64,000 bases of DNA from Pectobacterium cacticida (GTDB lineage Bacteria > Pseudomonadota > Gammaproteobacteria > Enterobacterales > Enterobacteriaceae). The stretch covers positions 496,001 through 560,000 of the forward strand of contig NZ_CP133656.1 of NCBI RefSeq assembly GCF_036885195.1, read 5' to 3'. The notes below the pieces were generated by a model. It did not search any database and had not been told where the DNA came from. It worked only from the letters and a program-made list of their open reading frames with translations. The position numbers and the translations under genes are program-made. This document shows, one piece after another, positions 1 through 7,726 of the stretch. The first letter of the stretch is position 1; every line of letters begins with the position of its first letter.

Positions 1-80
1 TGTTTTAGGATTGGTTCTGATGGTTACGGAGATGACAAAGAAGGGAGTCATGTTAAGTAACGGTCGGAATGAAACAGATT
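1..80 (+). other. Spacer upstream of 5S rRNA (rRNA operon tail)
   Basis: These bases precede the 5S gene directly and contain no 23S 3' end that I can recognise. They are best read as the internal spacer of an rRNA operon whose larger genes lie to the left of the window. The A-rich stretch just before the 5S gene resembles the usual 5S 5' processing region of enterobacteria. Confidence 0.6.
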
Positions 81-200
81 TGCCTGGCGGCGATAGCGCG
101 GTGGTCCCACCTGACCCCATGCCGAACTCAGAAGTGAAACGCCGTAGCGCCGATGGTAGTGTGGGGTCTCCCCATGTGAGAGTAGGGAACTGCCAGGCAT
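81..200 (+). rRNA. rrf: 5S ribosomal RNA
   Basis: The 120-nt sequence starts TGCCTGGCGG and ends with the complementary TGCCAGGCAT, which form the closing helix I of 5S rRNA. The internal sequence is nearly identical to E. coli 5S rRNA, including the conserved CCGAACTCAGAAGTGAAAC loop region. It is the last gene of an rRNA operon and is followed 12 nt later by an intrinsic terminator. Confidence 0.98.
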
Positions 201-211
201 CAAACAAGTGG

Positions 212-241
212 AAAGCCCCTGTCGCAAGACAGGGGCTTTTT
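212..241 (+). terminator. rRNA operon intrinsic terminator
   Basis: A perfect 9-bp stem (GCCCCTGTC / GACAGGGGC) closes on a GCAA loop and is followed by five T. It lies directly downstream of the 5S gene. It also matches the kind of site that group IIC introns use as an insertion target, and an intron-like element follows at once. Confidence 0.93.
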
Positions 242-244
242 GCT

Positions 245-655
245 GTGCTGCGCCCAGCATGAGCACATTCCTGCGGGGGAAAGTCCTGCCATAAGTTGAT
301 CACAACACAACGAATGAAGCGAAGTGCACTTGCGTGAGGGGGAGCGCAAACGCCAAGAGTCTGGCGGCGAGCTGGATACATCGGCTCAGGGCAATCCAGC
401 TCAAGCAATGGAAGAGTGGTAAGACGGTGAACTGGGCGTTATGTGCAATGGGAGTCAGTGCGACGGTGGCTCAACAGCCGCTGCGGGAGGAGATACAGTG
501 CCAAACTATTCAATAGGGTATTTTAACCCAGCAATGGCTCGACAGTCTGGGAGTGCCTCATCTCTTGGCCTCAACTTCCCAAACCGCCCGGTGCGGACCC
601 GCATGCCGGGTGACGCGGAGGGGCACAGTTCATAAGAACTGCGCCCTATGCCGAT
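245..655 (+). mobile_element. Putative ORF-less group II (IIC-like) intron
   Basis: This 410-nt stretch holds no plausible protein gene but carries the marks of a group II intron RNA. Near the 3' end, at about 583-616, is a domain V-like hairpin with a CCCGG/CCGGG stem, a TGCG/CGCA upper stem, a 4-nt loop and a two-base TG bulge on the 3' arm. It is followed at about 618-648 by a domain VI-like hairpin (CAGTTC ATAA GAACTG). The 5' part begins GTGCTGCGCCCAGCATGAGC, which resembles the start of bacterial introns, and contains a GGGGGAAAGTCC motif. The position, a few bases after an intrinsic terminator, is the known preference of group IIC introns. No reverse transcriptase/maturase gene is present, so it is either a deletion derivative, a trans-spliced dependant or a dead remnant. 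The outer base pairs of domain V look imperfect, which argues for some decay. Both ends are estimates. Confidence 0.6.
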
Positions 656-665
656 TTACAAGGCG

Positions 666-1298
666 TTAGCGAGTGCCATAAACGACAATCGTTTTACCAT
701 GAGCAGAAATCAGATTCTGATCTTCTAACATTTTTAGAATACGCCCCACGGTTTCACGTGAACAGCCAACGATTTGTCCAATTTCCTGGCGAGTAATTTT
801 TATTTGCATGCCATCTGGGTGTGTCATGGCATCAGGCTGTTTGGCCAGGTTAAGTAGAGTCTGTGCGATACGGCCAGTGACATCAAGGAAGGCAAGATTG
901 CCCACTTTTTCTGAAGTTACCTGGAGGCGACTTGCCATTTGAGCAGATAGACGCATGAGAATATCTGGATTGACTTGAATAAGTTGGCGGAATTTTTTAT
1001 AAGAAATTTCTGCAACTTCACAAGCTGTTTTCGCTCGGACCCAGGCGCTGCGTTCCTGACCTTCTTCGAATAGGCCAAGCTCACCAATAAAATCGCCTTG
1101 ATTGAGGTAGGAAAGGATCATTTCCTTGCCTTCTTCATCCTTGATTAGCACTGCGACAGAGCCTTTAACGATATAGTAAAGCGTTTCTGCTTTTTCACCT
1201 TGGTGAATCAGCGTGCTCTTCGATGGATACTTATGGATGTGACAATGGGAAAGGAACCATTCGAGAGTTGGGTCTGTTTGCGGTTTGCCGAGAACCAT
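666..1298 (-). CDS. crp: cAMP receptor protein (CRP), global regulator
   Basis: The 210-residue protein has the same length as E. coli CRP and differs from it at few positions. Residues 10-110 form the cyclic-nucleotide-binding beta roll with the cAMP contacts E73, R83, S84 and T128. The C-terminal winged helix-turn-helix includes the DNA-reading residues R181, E182 and R186 near 169-190. It works as a cytosolic homodimer that activates catabolic operons when cAMP is high. A candidate target is the CRP site at 32154-32167 upstream of scrY. The gene faces yhfA divergently, as in E. coli. Its 3' end abuts the intron-like element, so its native terminator may have been displaced. Confidence 0.98.
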   Translation of the reverse strand: MVLGKPQTDPTLEWFLSHCHIHKYPSKSTLIHQGEKAETLYYIVKGSVAVLIKDEEGKEMILSYLNQGDFIGELGLFEEGQERSAWVRAKTACEVAEISYKKFRQLIQVNPDILMRLSAQMASRLQVTSEKVGNLAFLDVTGRIAQTLLNLAKQPDAMTHPDGMQIKITRQEIGQIVGCSRETVGRILKMLEDQNLISAHGKTIVVYGTR

Positions 1299-1671
1299 TC
1301 GCTATCATCCTCTGTTGTAATTTACTACGCAAATTACAGGGGTCAGAGTTCCCTGTACGGCGCGTTTAACTGCTAAAAATAAAATTTAGTCTAGGCAGAA
1401 TGATGTCAGGGAATATACTGGAACCATTGTACCCCCTGATTTCCGGTTGCTGTCTTGCCGCACCGTAAACATAACTGAGGTATGTTTGGTTACGCCATCA
1501 TCTTCTTCGTTTCAGGGGGCGTCCAGAAACAGTCTATTCTATTTTTGTTTTAACACAGCTTTGAGGATGTGTCTTGTGTTGTCTCGCGTCAGTATGACAA
1601 CGCGCCGAATTTTGCTGACTTTTGTACAGTTAAGATATAAGTTTTCAAAAAAATTTTAGCGGGGAAGCATC
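1299..1671. promoter_or_regulatory. Divergent crp / yhfA promoter region
   Basis: This 373-bp gap between divergent crp and yhfA must hold both promoters. AT-rich sequence just upstream of yhfA (near 1630-1660) and a GGGG ribosome-binding site before its ATG are visible. In E. coli the crp promoter is autoregulated by CRP, but I could not point to a convincing GTGA-N6-TCAC site here. I see no gene or stable RNA in it. Confidence 0.5.
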
Positions 1672-2079
1672 ATGCAAGCTCGGGTGAAATGGGTTGAGGG
1701 TTTAACGTTTCTGGGGGAGTCCGCGTCAGGGCATCAGATATTGATGGATGGTAATTCCGGTGATAAAGCGCCCAGCCCGATGGAAATGGTGTTGATGTCG
1801 GTTGGAGGGTGTAGCGCGATCGATGTAGTGTCGATTCTGCAAAAAGGGCGTAATGATATGACCGACTGTGAGGTGAGATTAACGTCAGAGCGACGGTCTG
1901 AAACGCCGCGTTTATTTACTCATATCAATCTGCATTTTATCGTTACGGGCAAAAATCTGACCGATAATGCTGTTGAACGCGCTGCTGCACTATCAGCGGA
2001 AAAATACTGCTCAGTAGCGCTAATGTTGAGTAATATTGTTAAGGTAACACACAGCTACGAAATTAGAACGTTGTCATAA
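1672..2079 (+). CDS. yhfA: OsmC-family protein YhfA
   Basis: The 135-residue product matches E. coli YhfA closely over its whole length. It belongs to the OsmC/Ohr superfamily, whose better known members are cysteine-based hydroperoxide reductases. One conserved cysteine lies in the GGCSAIDV motif near residue 48 and a second in the EKYCSVALM motif near residue 110, the expected two-cysteine pattern. The specific substrate of YhfA is not established. It is divergent from crp, and a small hairpin with AGCGCGA/TCGCGCT arms follows the stop and may end transcription for this gene and for convergent prkB. Confidence 0.93.
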   Translation: MQARVKWVEGLTFLGESASGHQILMDGNSGDKAPSPMEMVLMSVGGCSAIDVVSILQKGRNDMTDCEVRLTSERRSETPRLFTHINLHFIVTGKNLTDNAVERAAALSAEKYCSVALMLSNIVKVTHSYEIRTLS

Positions 2080-2116
2080 CGTTTCTCTGAGCGCGATATC
2101 GCCGAACCTGTCGCGC

Positions 2117-2986
2117 TTATTTAATCGCTTTCCCTTCAACCAATCGCTGTACCAGTGGTGCCATGATTAATTCCATCGCCAACCCCATTTTCCCGCCAGG
2201 AACGACCAGCGTGTTAATGTGGGAAATAAAGGATCCCTGTAACATGGCGAGTAAATAGGGATAATCAATAGCATCCAACCCCTGAAAGTGAATGACGACG
2301 AAACTTTCATCCAGTGACGGAATTGACTTAGCCGCGAACGGGTTAGAGGTATCCACCGTAGGTACGCGCTGGAAGTTAATGTGTGTACGAGAGAACTGTG
2401 GCGTGATGTAGGTGATGTAGTCTTCCATTGAACGGACGACGGAGTCCATTACGGCCTCACGCGAGTGACCTCGTTCATTGATGTCTCGCATCAGTTTTTG
2501 TATCCACTCTAAGTTAACGATCGGCACCACGCCGACGAGTAAATCCACATGCTGTGCCACGTCGTTTTGCTCAGTGACTACGCCGCCGTGCAGCCCTTCA
2601 TAAAACAGAATATCGGTGGGTTCCGGCATCGGCTCCCACGGAGTAAACGTTCCGGGAACTTGATTGTAAGGAATCGCCTCGTCGTAAGTATGAAGATATT
2701 TACGCGTCTGGCCGCGTCCATGCAGACTGTATTCAATAAATGATTGTTCCAACAGACTGAAATCATTCGCTTCCGGGCCAAAGTAACTAATATGGCGCCC
2801 TAAATCACGCGCTTTGCGGATAGCCATATCCATTTCCGGACGGGTATAGCGGTGGAAGCTATCGCCTTCCAATCGGGCCGCACTTAGATGGAGTTGCTGA
2901 AAAATCTTATGGAAGGCCCGACTGGTTGTAGTTGTACCCGCTCCGCTGGAGCCAGTTACCGCAATAATCGGATGCTGATATGACAT
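2117..2986 (-). CDS. prkB: Phosphoribulokinase-like protein PrkB
   Basis: The 289-residue protein aligns end to end with E. coli PrkB. A P-loop GSSGAGTT at residues 12-19 binds ATP, and the EGDSFHRY segment near 40 matches the kinase family. It is annotated as phosphoribulokinase by similarity, yet this organism shows no Calvin cycle genes here, so the true substrate in enterobacteria is uncertain. It lies downstream of yheT and yheU on the same strand, as in E. coli, with about 120 bp between yheU and prkB, so it may be co-transcribed. Confidence 0.93.
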   Translation of the reverse strand: MSYQHPIIAVTGSSGAGTTTTSRAFHKIFQQLHLSAARLEGDSFHRYTRPEMDMAIRKARDLGRHISYFGPEANDFSLLEQSFIEYSLHGRGQTRKYLHTYDEAIPYNQVPGTFTPWEPMPEPTDILFYEGLHGGVVTEQNDVAQHVDLLVGVVPIVNLEWIQKLMRDINERGHSREAVMDSVVRSMEDYITYITPQFSRTHINFQRVPTVDTSNPFAAKSIPSLDESFVVIHFQGLDAIDYPYLLAMLQGSFISHINTLVVPGGKMGLAMELIMAPLVQRLVEGKAIK

Positions 2987-3105
2987 AAGGCGCGTGACTC
3001 CGTGATGGTTAACCTACAAAGTAGAGTGAGAGTGCTTACGCATATCCTCAATAATCGCGCAAGTTTTAAACATGCTTAGTCTGCCCTGTGATACCGTTCG
3101 CTACG

Positions 3106-3342
3106 TTAATAAGGGGTATCTTCTCCGGCATTGAACTGAGCACGCGGCATAATATTGAGGCTCTCATGTAGCTCAGACCATACTAACACGATGTCACCGG
3201 ACTTCAGTTGCCGGCGAACATCTTCCACTTTCTGTGCTAGCGACCATTCTTGTTCGCCATAATCCGTACCTTCGCGCAGAACGAAAGCTTCAATGATGTT
3301 ATCCAGCGTATCTGGATCGAGCTGTTGCCAGGGAATAATCAC
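3106..3342 (-). CDS. yheU: Small conserved protein YheU (UPF0270)
   Basis: This 78-residue protein matches E. coli YheU (about 72 residues) from its MIIPWQQL start through the LVWSELHE and NIMPR motifs. The family is conserved in gammaproteobacteria and has no assigned function. It has no signal peptide or membrane segment. It starts 24 bp after the end of yheT, consistent with one transcript and possibly coupled translation. Confidence 0.92.
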   Translation of the reverse strand: MIIPWQQLDPDTLDNIIEAFVLREGTDYGEQEWSLAQKVEDVRRQLKSGDIVLVWSELHESLNIMPRAQFNAGEDTPY

Positions 3343-3366
3343 GTTATAATTCCTGAGTAAAATGGT

Positions 3367-4359
3367 TCATAAAGAGGCATCAGCGGCGTGGTTCAAAAAT
3401 GTGTTAAGCCAAAGAGGAATACGCTGTTCCAGCCACATTTCCGGTTTCAACCAGGTGCCACTGACGAAGCCAACATGTCCGCCGTGTTCTGTTAACTGAT
3501 ATTCAATATTAGAAGGTAATTGTGATAGATCGGGAATAACGTCTGGCGTCATGAAAGGATCGTCCCTCGCGTGGATGATGAGTAGCGGTTTACGAATCTG
3601 GGACAGCAACGGCAAGGCGCTACAGCGTTGATAATAGTCTATAGCATCGCTGAAGCCGTGGATACGAGAGGTAATGACGTCATCAAACTCCTGTAATCGG
3701 CGAATGCGCTTCAACTGCGAAAAGTGAATCGGTAGTGTATCCGGATAGGCGTCTAGCTTACGGCCGACGCTTTGTTTCAGCAGATGCAGCAGGTAATACT
3801 GATAAAGTCGGGAGAAGCCTTGTTCCATCCGACGGCTACAAGGCTCAAGCATCAACGGTGCGCTGACAATCGTGGCCGCGGACAGGTAACAAGAGCTGCC
3901 CTGCTGGGCGAGGAGGCAGGCTAGCATATTGCCGCCAAGAGAAACGCCGATGGCGGCAGTGGGGGCATCGCCCAACGTTTCCTGCATCCAGCGCAGAAAA
4001 TAACTGGCATCGCTGGTTTCGCCGGAGTGATACAGTCGCTTCATACGGTTGGGTTTGCCGCCGCATCCGCGAAAATGCATGACAACGCTCAACCAATCGT
4101 ACTGCTTACAGGCTTGTAACAGGCCATGAGCGTAGGGGCTGTAAAAATTGCCCTCAAGCCCGTGAAATAACACCACGCGTGGTTTGTGCTTAGCCTGTTC
4201 CGGTGCTTCGCTCCACGCCAGATCGACAAAATCGCCGTCGGGTAATTCAAGTGATTGCCAGATGGGTAAGAACGATACAGAACGACGAATTAGGCGTGGT
4301 AAAAGTGTTTGCAGGTGTGGATTATGGGCGCCGCGTAGTGGATGAAAGTGGTTAGGCAT
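3367..4359 (-). CDS. yheT: Alpha/beta hydrolase YheT
   Basis: The 330-residue protein belongs to the AB-hydrolase UPF0017 group and matches E. coli YheT (about 340 residues, with a longer N-terminus). The nucleophile serine is S140 in the GVSLGG elbow. The acid residue lies in the HARDDPF motif and the catalytic histidine in the EHGGHVGF motif near the C-terminus, so the triad is complete. An HGLEG oxyanion-hole motif is present near residue 66. The natural substrate is unknown and an esterase-like activity is expected from the family. It is the first gene of the yheT-yheU-prkB cluster. Confidence 0.93.
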   Translation of the reverse strand: MPNHFHPLRGAHNPHLQTLLPRLIRRSVSFLPIWQSLELPDGDFVDLAWSEAPEQAKHKPRVVLFHGLEGNFYSPYAHGLLQACKQYDWLSVVMHFRGCGGKPNRMKRLYHSGETSDASYFLRWMQETLGDAPTAAIGVSLGGNMLACLLAQQGSSCYLSAATIVSAPLMLEPCSRRMEQGFSRLYQYYLLHLLKQSVGRKLDAYPDTLPIHFSQLKRIRRLQEFDDVITSRIHGFSDAIDYYQRCSALPLLSQIRKPLLIIHARDDPFMTPDVIPDLSQLPSNIEYQLTEHGGHVGFVSGTWLKPEMWLEQRIPLWLNTFLNHAADASL

Positions 4360-4465
4360 AAAGAAGACGAAAATCTTGTTGGTGGCTCTTGTATGATCAA
4401 TATCACACTGTTAGCTTCAATGCTGCTAGTTGGTACAACATTTGGGTCCGGAGCGCCCATAAATA

Positions 4466-5068
4466 ATGGAACTAAGTTTATTTCTTTCGATGTTGGGTTT
4501 TTTGTGGGTAGCGGCCATTACACCAGGTCCGAATAATATGCTGTTAACCACTTCGGGCGCGAACTTTGGCTTTATGCGTTCTCTGTGGCTCATGGTTGGT
4601 ATTATGTTGGGTATGCAGAGCATTTTGCTATTGGTGGCATTCGGCGTTGGTGGACTAATCCTCATTTATCCTTCTCTGCACTTTATCCTTAAAGTTCTGG
4701 GGAGCGCCTATTTGCTCTGGCTAGCGTGGAAAATCGCTACGGCGGCTTATGAACGGCTGGAAACCTCTGTTGCGCCTCCTCAGCCGATCCGACTTTATCA
4801 GGGGTGGCTACTACAATTCCTGAATCCGAAAGCATGGCTAATGGCGCTGGGCGCGGTGGCCAGTTTTAGCCTGGCGGGTGAAGAGTATAACCATTCTGTC
4901 ATCGCGATAAGCATCGGGATTGTGCTGGTGAATCTGGTGTCCGGTGTTATCTGGCTAGGATTCGGCACAATGATAGGTCGGCTGTTACGAAGTAAAAAAG
5001 CGTGGATTATCTTTAATGTGTCTATGGGACTGCTGACCGCCGCCTGTGTGTTGTTGATTTGGCATTAA
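4466..5068 (+). CDS. LysE/RhtB-family amino acid exporter
   Basis: The 200-residue protein has about six hydrophobic segments and the LysE/RhtB signature TPGPNNMLL near residues 20-28. The second half carries the QFLNPKAWLMALG motif typical of this family. Members export amino acids or their derivatives across the inner membrane by proton exchange. The substrate cannot be read from the sequence. The gene sits between yheT and yheS, where E. coli has no such gene, so it may be a lineage-specific insertion. It is divergent from yheT, and a GGAG sits about 14 bases before its ATG. Confidence 0.85.
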   Translation: MELSLFLSMLGFLWVAAITPGPNNMLLTTSGANFGFMRSLWLMVGIMLGMQSILLLVAFGVGGLILIYPSLHFILKVLGSAYLLWLAWKIATAAYERLETSVAPPQPIRLYQGWLLQFLNPKAWLMALGAVASFSLAGEEYNHSVIAISIGIVLVNLVSGVIWLGFGTMIGRLLRSKKAWIIFNVSMGLLTAACVLLIWH

Positions 5069-5138
5069 TGAATAGTGCGGTGATGAAATAGCGAGCGGTT
5101 TACTGCTCGCTACTCCTTTGTGGTATGAAAGACGATGC

Positions 5139-7046
5139 TTATTCATTAAGCATCATCTGCTCTAATTGTTCCTGTGCGTCCAGCCAGGCTAGCTCCGTTT
5201 CTTCCAACTCGATTTTGACCTTAGTTTGTTGTTGCAGACAGTCGGTAAGCTCTGCCTTGCGACTGATGTCATAGATTGCGCTATCTGCCAGCCGGGCTTC
5301 AAATGTGGCCAATGTTTTCGACAGTGTTTCCATTTGTTGTTCAAGCTTAGTGATTTTTTTACGCAACGGTTGGGTTTGCGCTCTTAACTCGGCTTCACGA
5401 CGTTTTTGATCTTTTCTATTTTGCGCGCTATTGGCGGCATTTTCTTTTGGTGTTTCGGAGGCTGAATTTTCCTGACGTTGCAGACCGACCAGCCACTGTT
5501 GGTAGTCTTCCAAATCACCGTCGAACGGTTCTACTTTCTGGTCGTGCACCAGATAAAGATCGTCAGTAGTCGAACGGATCAAATGTCGATCGTGCGAAAC
5601 GACAACCAGTGCACCTTCAAAATCAATTAATGCTTCGGTTAATGCCTGACGCATATCCAGATCGAGGTGGTTAGTGGGTTCGTCTAGCAACAGGAGATTA
5701 GGGCGTTGCCAAACGATCAGCGCCAGAACTAAACGGGCTTTTTCACCGCCGGAAAAGCGTTCAGTGATTTCTGTAACCTTATCGCCCTGAAAGCCGAAGC
5801 CACCGAGGTAGTCCCGCAACTGTTGTTCCGTTTCTCGTTCAGCCAGACGCACCATATGTTGTAGTGGTGACTCGTCCGCACGCAGGAACTCCAACTGATG
5901 CTGGGCAAAGTAACCGAGCTTGACGCCTTTAGCTAGCCCGATTTCGCCTTTCAGGGGGGCAAGCGTGCCGGCAAGCAGCTTGATTAATGTGGATTTACCT
6001 GCGCCATTATGACCAAGCAGCCCGATACGGGAACCTGGCACTAAATTAAGCTTTATCGATTCCAGAATCAGCTTGTCGCCATATCCTGCACTCACCTTTT
6101 CCATTTTTATTAATGGGTTAGGTAACGATTCTGGAGCGCGAAAGCTGAAGCGGAAAGGGTTATCAACATGCGCAGGAGCAATCAACTCCATACGTTCCAA
6201 CATCTTAATTCGACTTTGTGCCTGTTTTGCTTTGGTCGCTTTTGCGCGGAAACGGTCAATATAATGTTGCAGGTGCGCGACGCGCTCCTGTTGATGCTCG
6301 TAGAGTGATTGTTGCTGTGCAAGGCGGGTGGCGCGCTGGCGTTCAAACGAAGAGTAGTTACCGGTGTATTCGTTGAGCGATTGCTGCTCGATGTGCAGGA
6401 TCTTTGTCACGACTGGATCGAGAAAATCACGATCGTGTGAAATGAGTATCAGCGTACCGGTATAGCTTTTTAGCCACTTTTCAAGCCAGATTACCGCATC
6501 CAGATCGAGGTGGTTAGTGGGTTCATCGAGTAATAGCAGGTCCGAACGACAGATCAACGCTTGCGCCAGGTTCAGACGCATTCGCCAGCCACCGGAAAAG
6601 GCGCTAACAGGTTGCTGTAGCTGTGACTGGGAAAACCCTAGTCCATGGAGCAGGCTTGAGGCTCTGGCCTGAATCGTCCAGGCCTGAATCGCATCCAGTT
6701 TACCGTGCAAGGTGGCGATAGCGTTGCCGTCGTCCTCCTCGTTGGCTGTCTGTAACGCGGCTTCCAATTGGCGAAACTCACGGTCGCCGTCAATGACGTA
6801 GTCTAACGCTGGCTTATCCAGGGCTGGCGTTTCCTGATTGACCCAAGCCAGAGACCAGTTTTGCGGAAATGTCACGCTGCCACTATCGGCACTGATTTCA
6901 CCTTTCAGTAATGACAGTAGTGTAGATTTACCACAGCCATTCTTACCAACCAGACCGACTTTCTGGCCAGGATTAACGGTTGCTGTCGCGTTGTCGATCA
7001 GAACGCGCACACCACGTCGAATTTGCAGAGAAGAGAAAACAATCAT
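5139..7046 (-). CDS. yheS: ABC-F ATPase YheS
   Basis: The 635-residue protein contains two ATP-binding cassettes and no membrane domain, which defines the ABC-F class. Walker A motifs are GKNGCGKS at 34-41 and GHNGAGKS near 345. Both cassettes carry SGG signature motifs and LLLDEPTNHLD Walker B segments. A charged linker lies between the cassettes and a coiled-coil, lysine- and glutamine-rich C-terminal region follows the second. ABC-F proteins act on the ribosome, and YheS is linked in the literature to relief of nascent-chain stalling. It is divergent from kefG as in E. coli. Confidence 0.95.
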   Translation of the reverse strand: MIVFSSLQIRRGVRVLIDNATATVNPGQKVGLVGKNGCGKSTLLSLLKGEISADSGSVTFPQNWSLAWVNQETPALDKPALDYVIDGDREFRQLEAALQTANEEDDGNAIATLHGKLDAIQAWTIQARASSLLHGLGFSQSQLQQPVSAFSGGWRMRLNLAQALICRSDLLLLDEPTNHLDLDAVIWLEKWLKSYTGTLILISHDRDFLDPVVTKILHIEQQSLNEYTGNYSSFERQRATRLAQQQSLYEHQQERVAHLQHYIDRFRAKATKAKQAQSRIKMLERMELIAPAHVDNPFRFSFRAPESLPNPLIKMEKVSAGYGDKLILESIKLNLVPGSRIGLLGHNGAGKSTLIKLLAGTLAPLKGEIGLAKGVKLGYFAQHQLEFLRADESPLQHMVRLAERETEQQLRDYLGGFGFQGDKVTEITERFSGGEKARLVLALIVWQRPNLLLLDEPTNHLDLDMRQALTEALIDFEGALVVVSHDRHLIRSTTDDLYLVHDQKVEPFDGDLEDYQQWLVGLQRQENSASETPKENAANSAQNRKDQKRREAELRAQTQPLRKKITKLEQQMETLSKTLATFEARLADSAIYDISRKAELTDCLQQQTKVKIELEETELAWLDAQEQLEQMMLNE

Positions 7047-7169
7047 AAAGCGCCGTATGTTCAGAGTATGTTAAATTGTGGGTATATCAGGGCATGGGGT
7101 GTCCTGATTTTAGTCGTTGCGCTGCATGGTAACGGAAAATGATTATTATGACGACGCTTTGGAGGGGGA

Positions 7170-7718
7170 ATGATGTCGCAGCCACCGAGAATTTTGCTGC
7201 TGTATGCCCATCCTGAACCACAGGATTCGGTAGCAAACCGGGTCTTATTGCAACCGGCACAGCGGTTGCCCAATGTTACTGTTCACGATCTTTACGCGCA
7301 CTATCCTGATTTTTTTATCGATACTCATTACGAGCAACAACTCCTACGTGAACATCAGCTCATTGTTTTCCAACACCCTTTTTATACATATAGCTGCCCG
7401 GCATTATTGAAAGAGTGGTTCGATAGGGTGTTATCCCGTGGTTTTGCTAATGGTATAGGCGGTAATGCGTTAGCGGGAAAATATTGGCGTTCAGTGATCA
7501 CCACCGGCGAAACGGAAAAGGCTTATCATGTCGATGGTAGCAACCGTTATCTTATGGCAGATTTACTGCGCCCGTTTGAGTTAACGGCGGCTATGTGCCA
7601 AATGCATTGGATGAAGCCGCTGATTATTTACCGCGCGCGCCGTTTACGGCCAGATGCACTGTTGAGTCAAGCCAGTGCTTATGGCGAATGGCTCTCCTCC
7701 CCTTTACCCAAAGAGTAA
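7170..7718 (+). CDS. kefG: KefG, ancillary protein of the KefB potassium efflux system
   Basis: The 182-residue protein matches E. coli KefG and has a flavodoxin-like NAD(P)H:quinone oxidoreductase fold with the LLYAHPEPQDS start and the HPFYTYSCPALLKEWFD motif. It binds KefB from the cytosol and is needed for full activity of this glutathione-gated K+ efflux system during electrophile stress. Two tandem ATG codons occur and a GGAGGGGG ribosome site fits the first. The stop codon lies 8 bases before the kefB start, so the pair is an operon. Confidence 0.95.
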   Translation: MMSQPPRILLLYAHPEPQDSVANRVLLQPAQRLPNVTVHDLYAHYPDFFIDTHYEQQLLREHQLIVFQHPFYTYSCPALLKEWFDRVLSRGFANGIGGNALAGKYWRSVITTGETEKAYHVDGSNRYLMADLLRPFELTAAMCQMHWMKPLIIYRARRLRPDALLSQASAYGEWLSSPLPKE

Positions 7719-7726
7719 CACTGAAT

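Noticed and set aside
245..655. An integron attC site or a tRNA gene after the 5S rRNA
   Set aside because: No cloverleaf, CCA end or attC core sites are seen. The domain V/VI-like hairpins fit a group II intron better.
1447..1659. 70-codon frame between crp and yhfA
   Set aside because: It lies in the divergent promoter region, has no ribosome site and shows no similarity to known small proteins.
7595..7726. Longer kefB start overlapping kefG
   Set aside because: The family begins at the ATG at 7727 and the extra 44 codons lie in the kefG coding sequence without homology.
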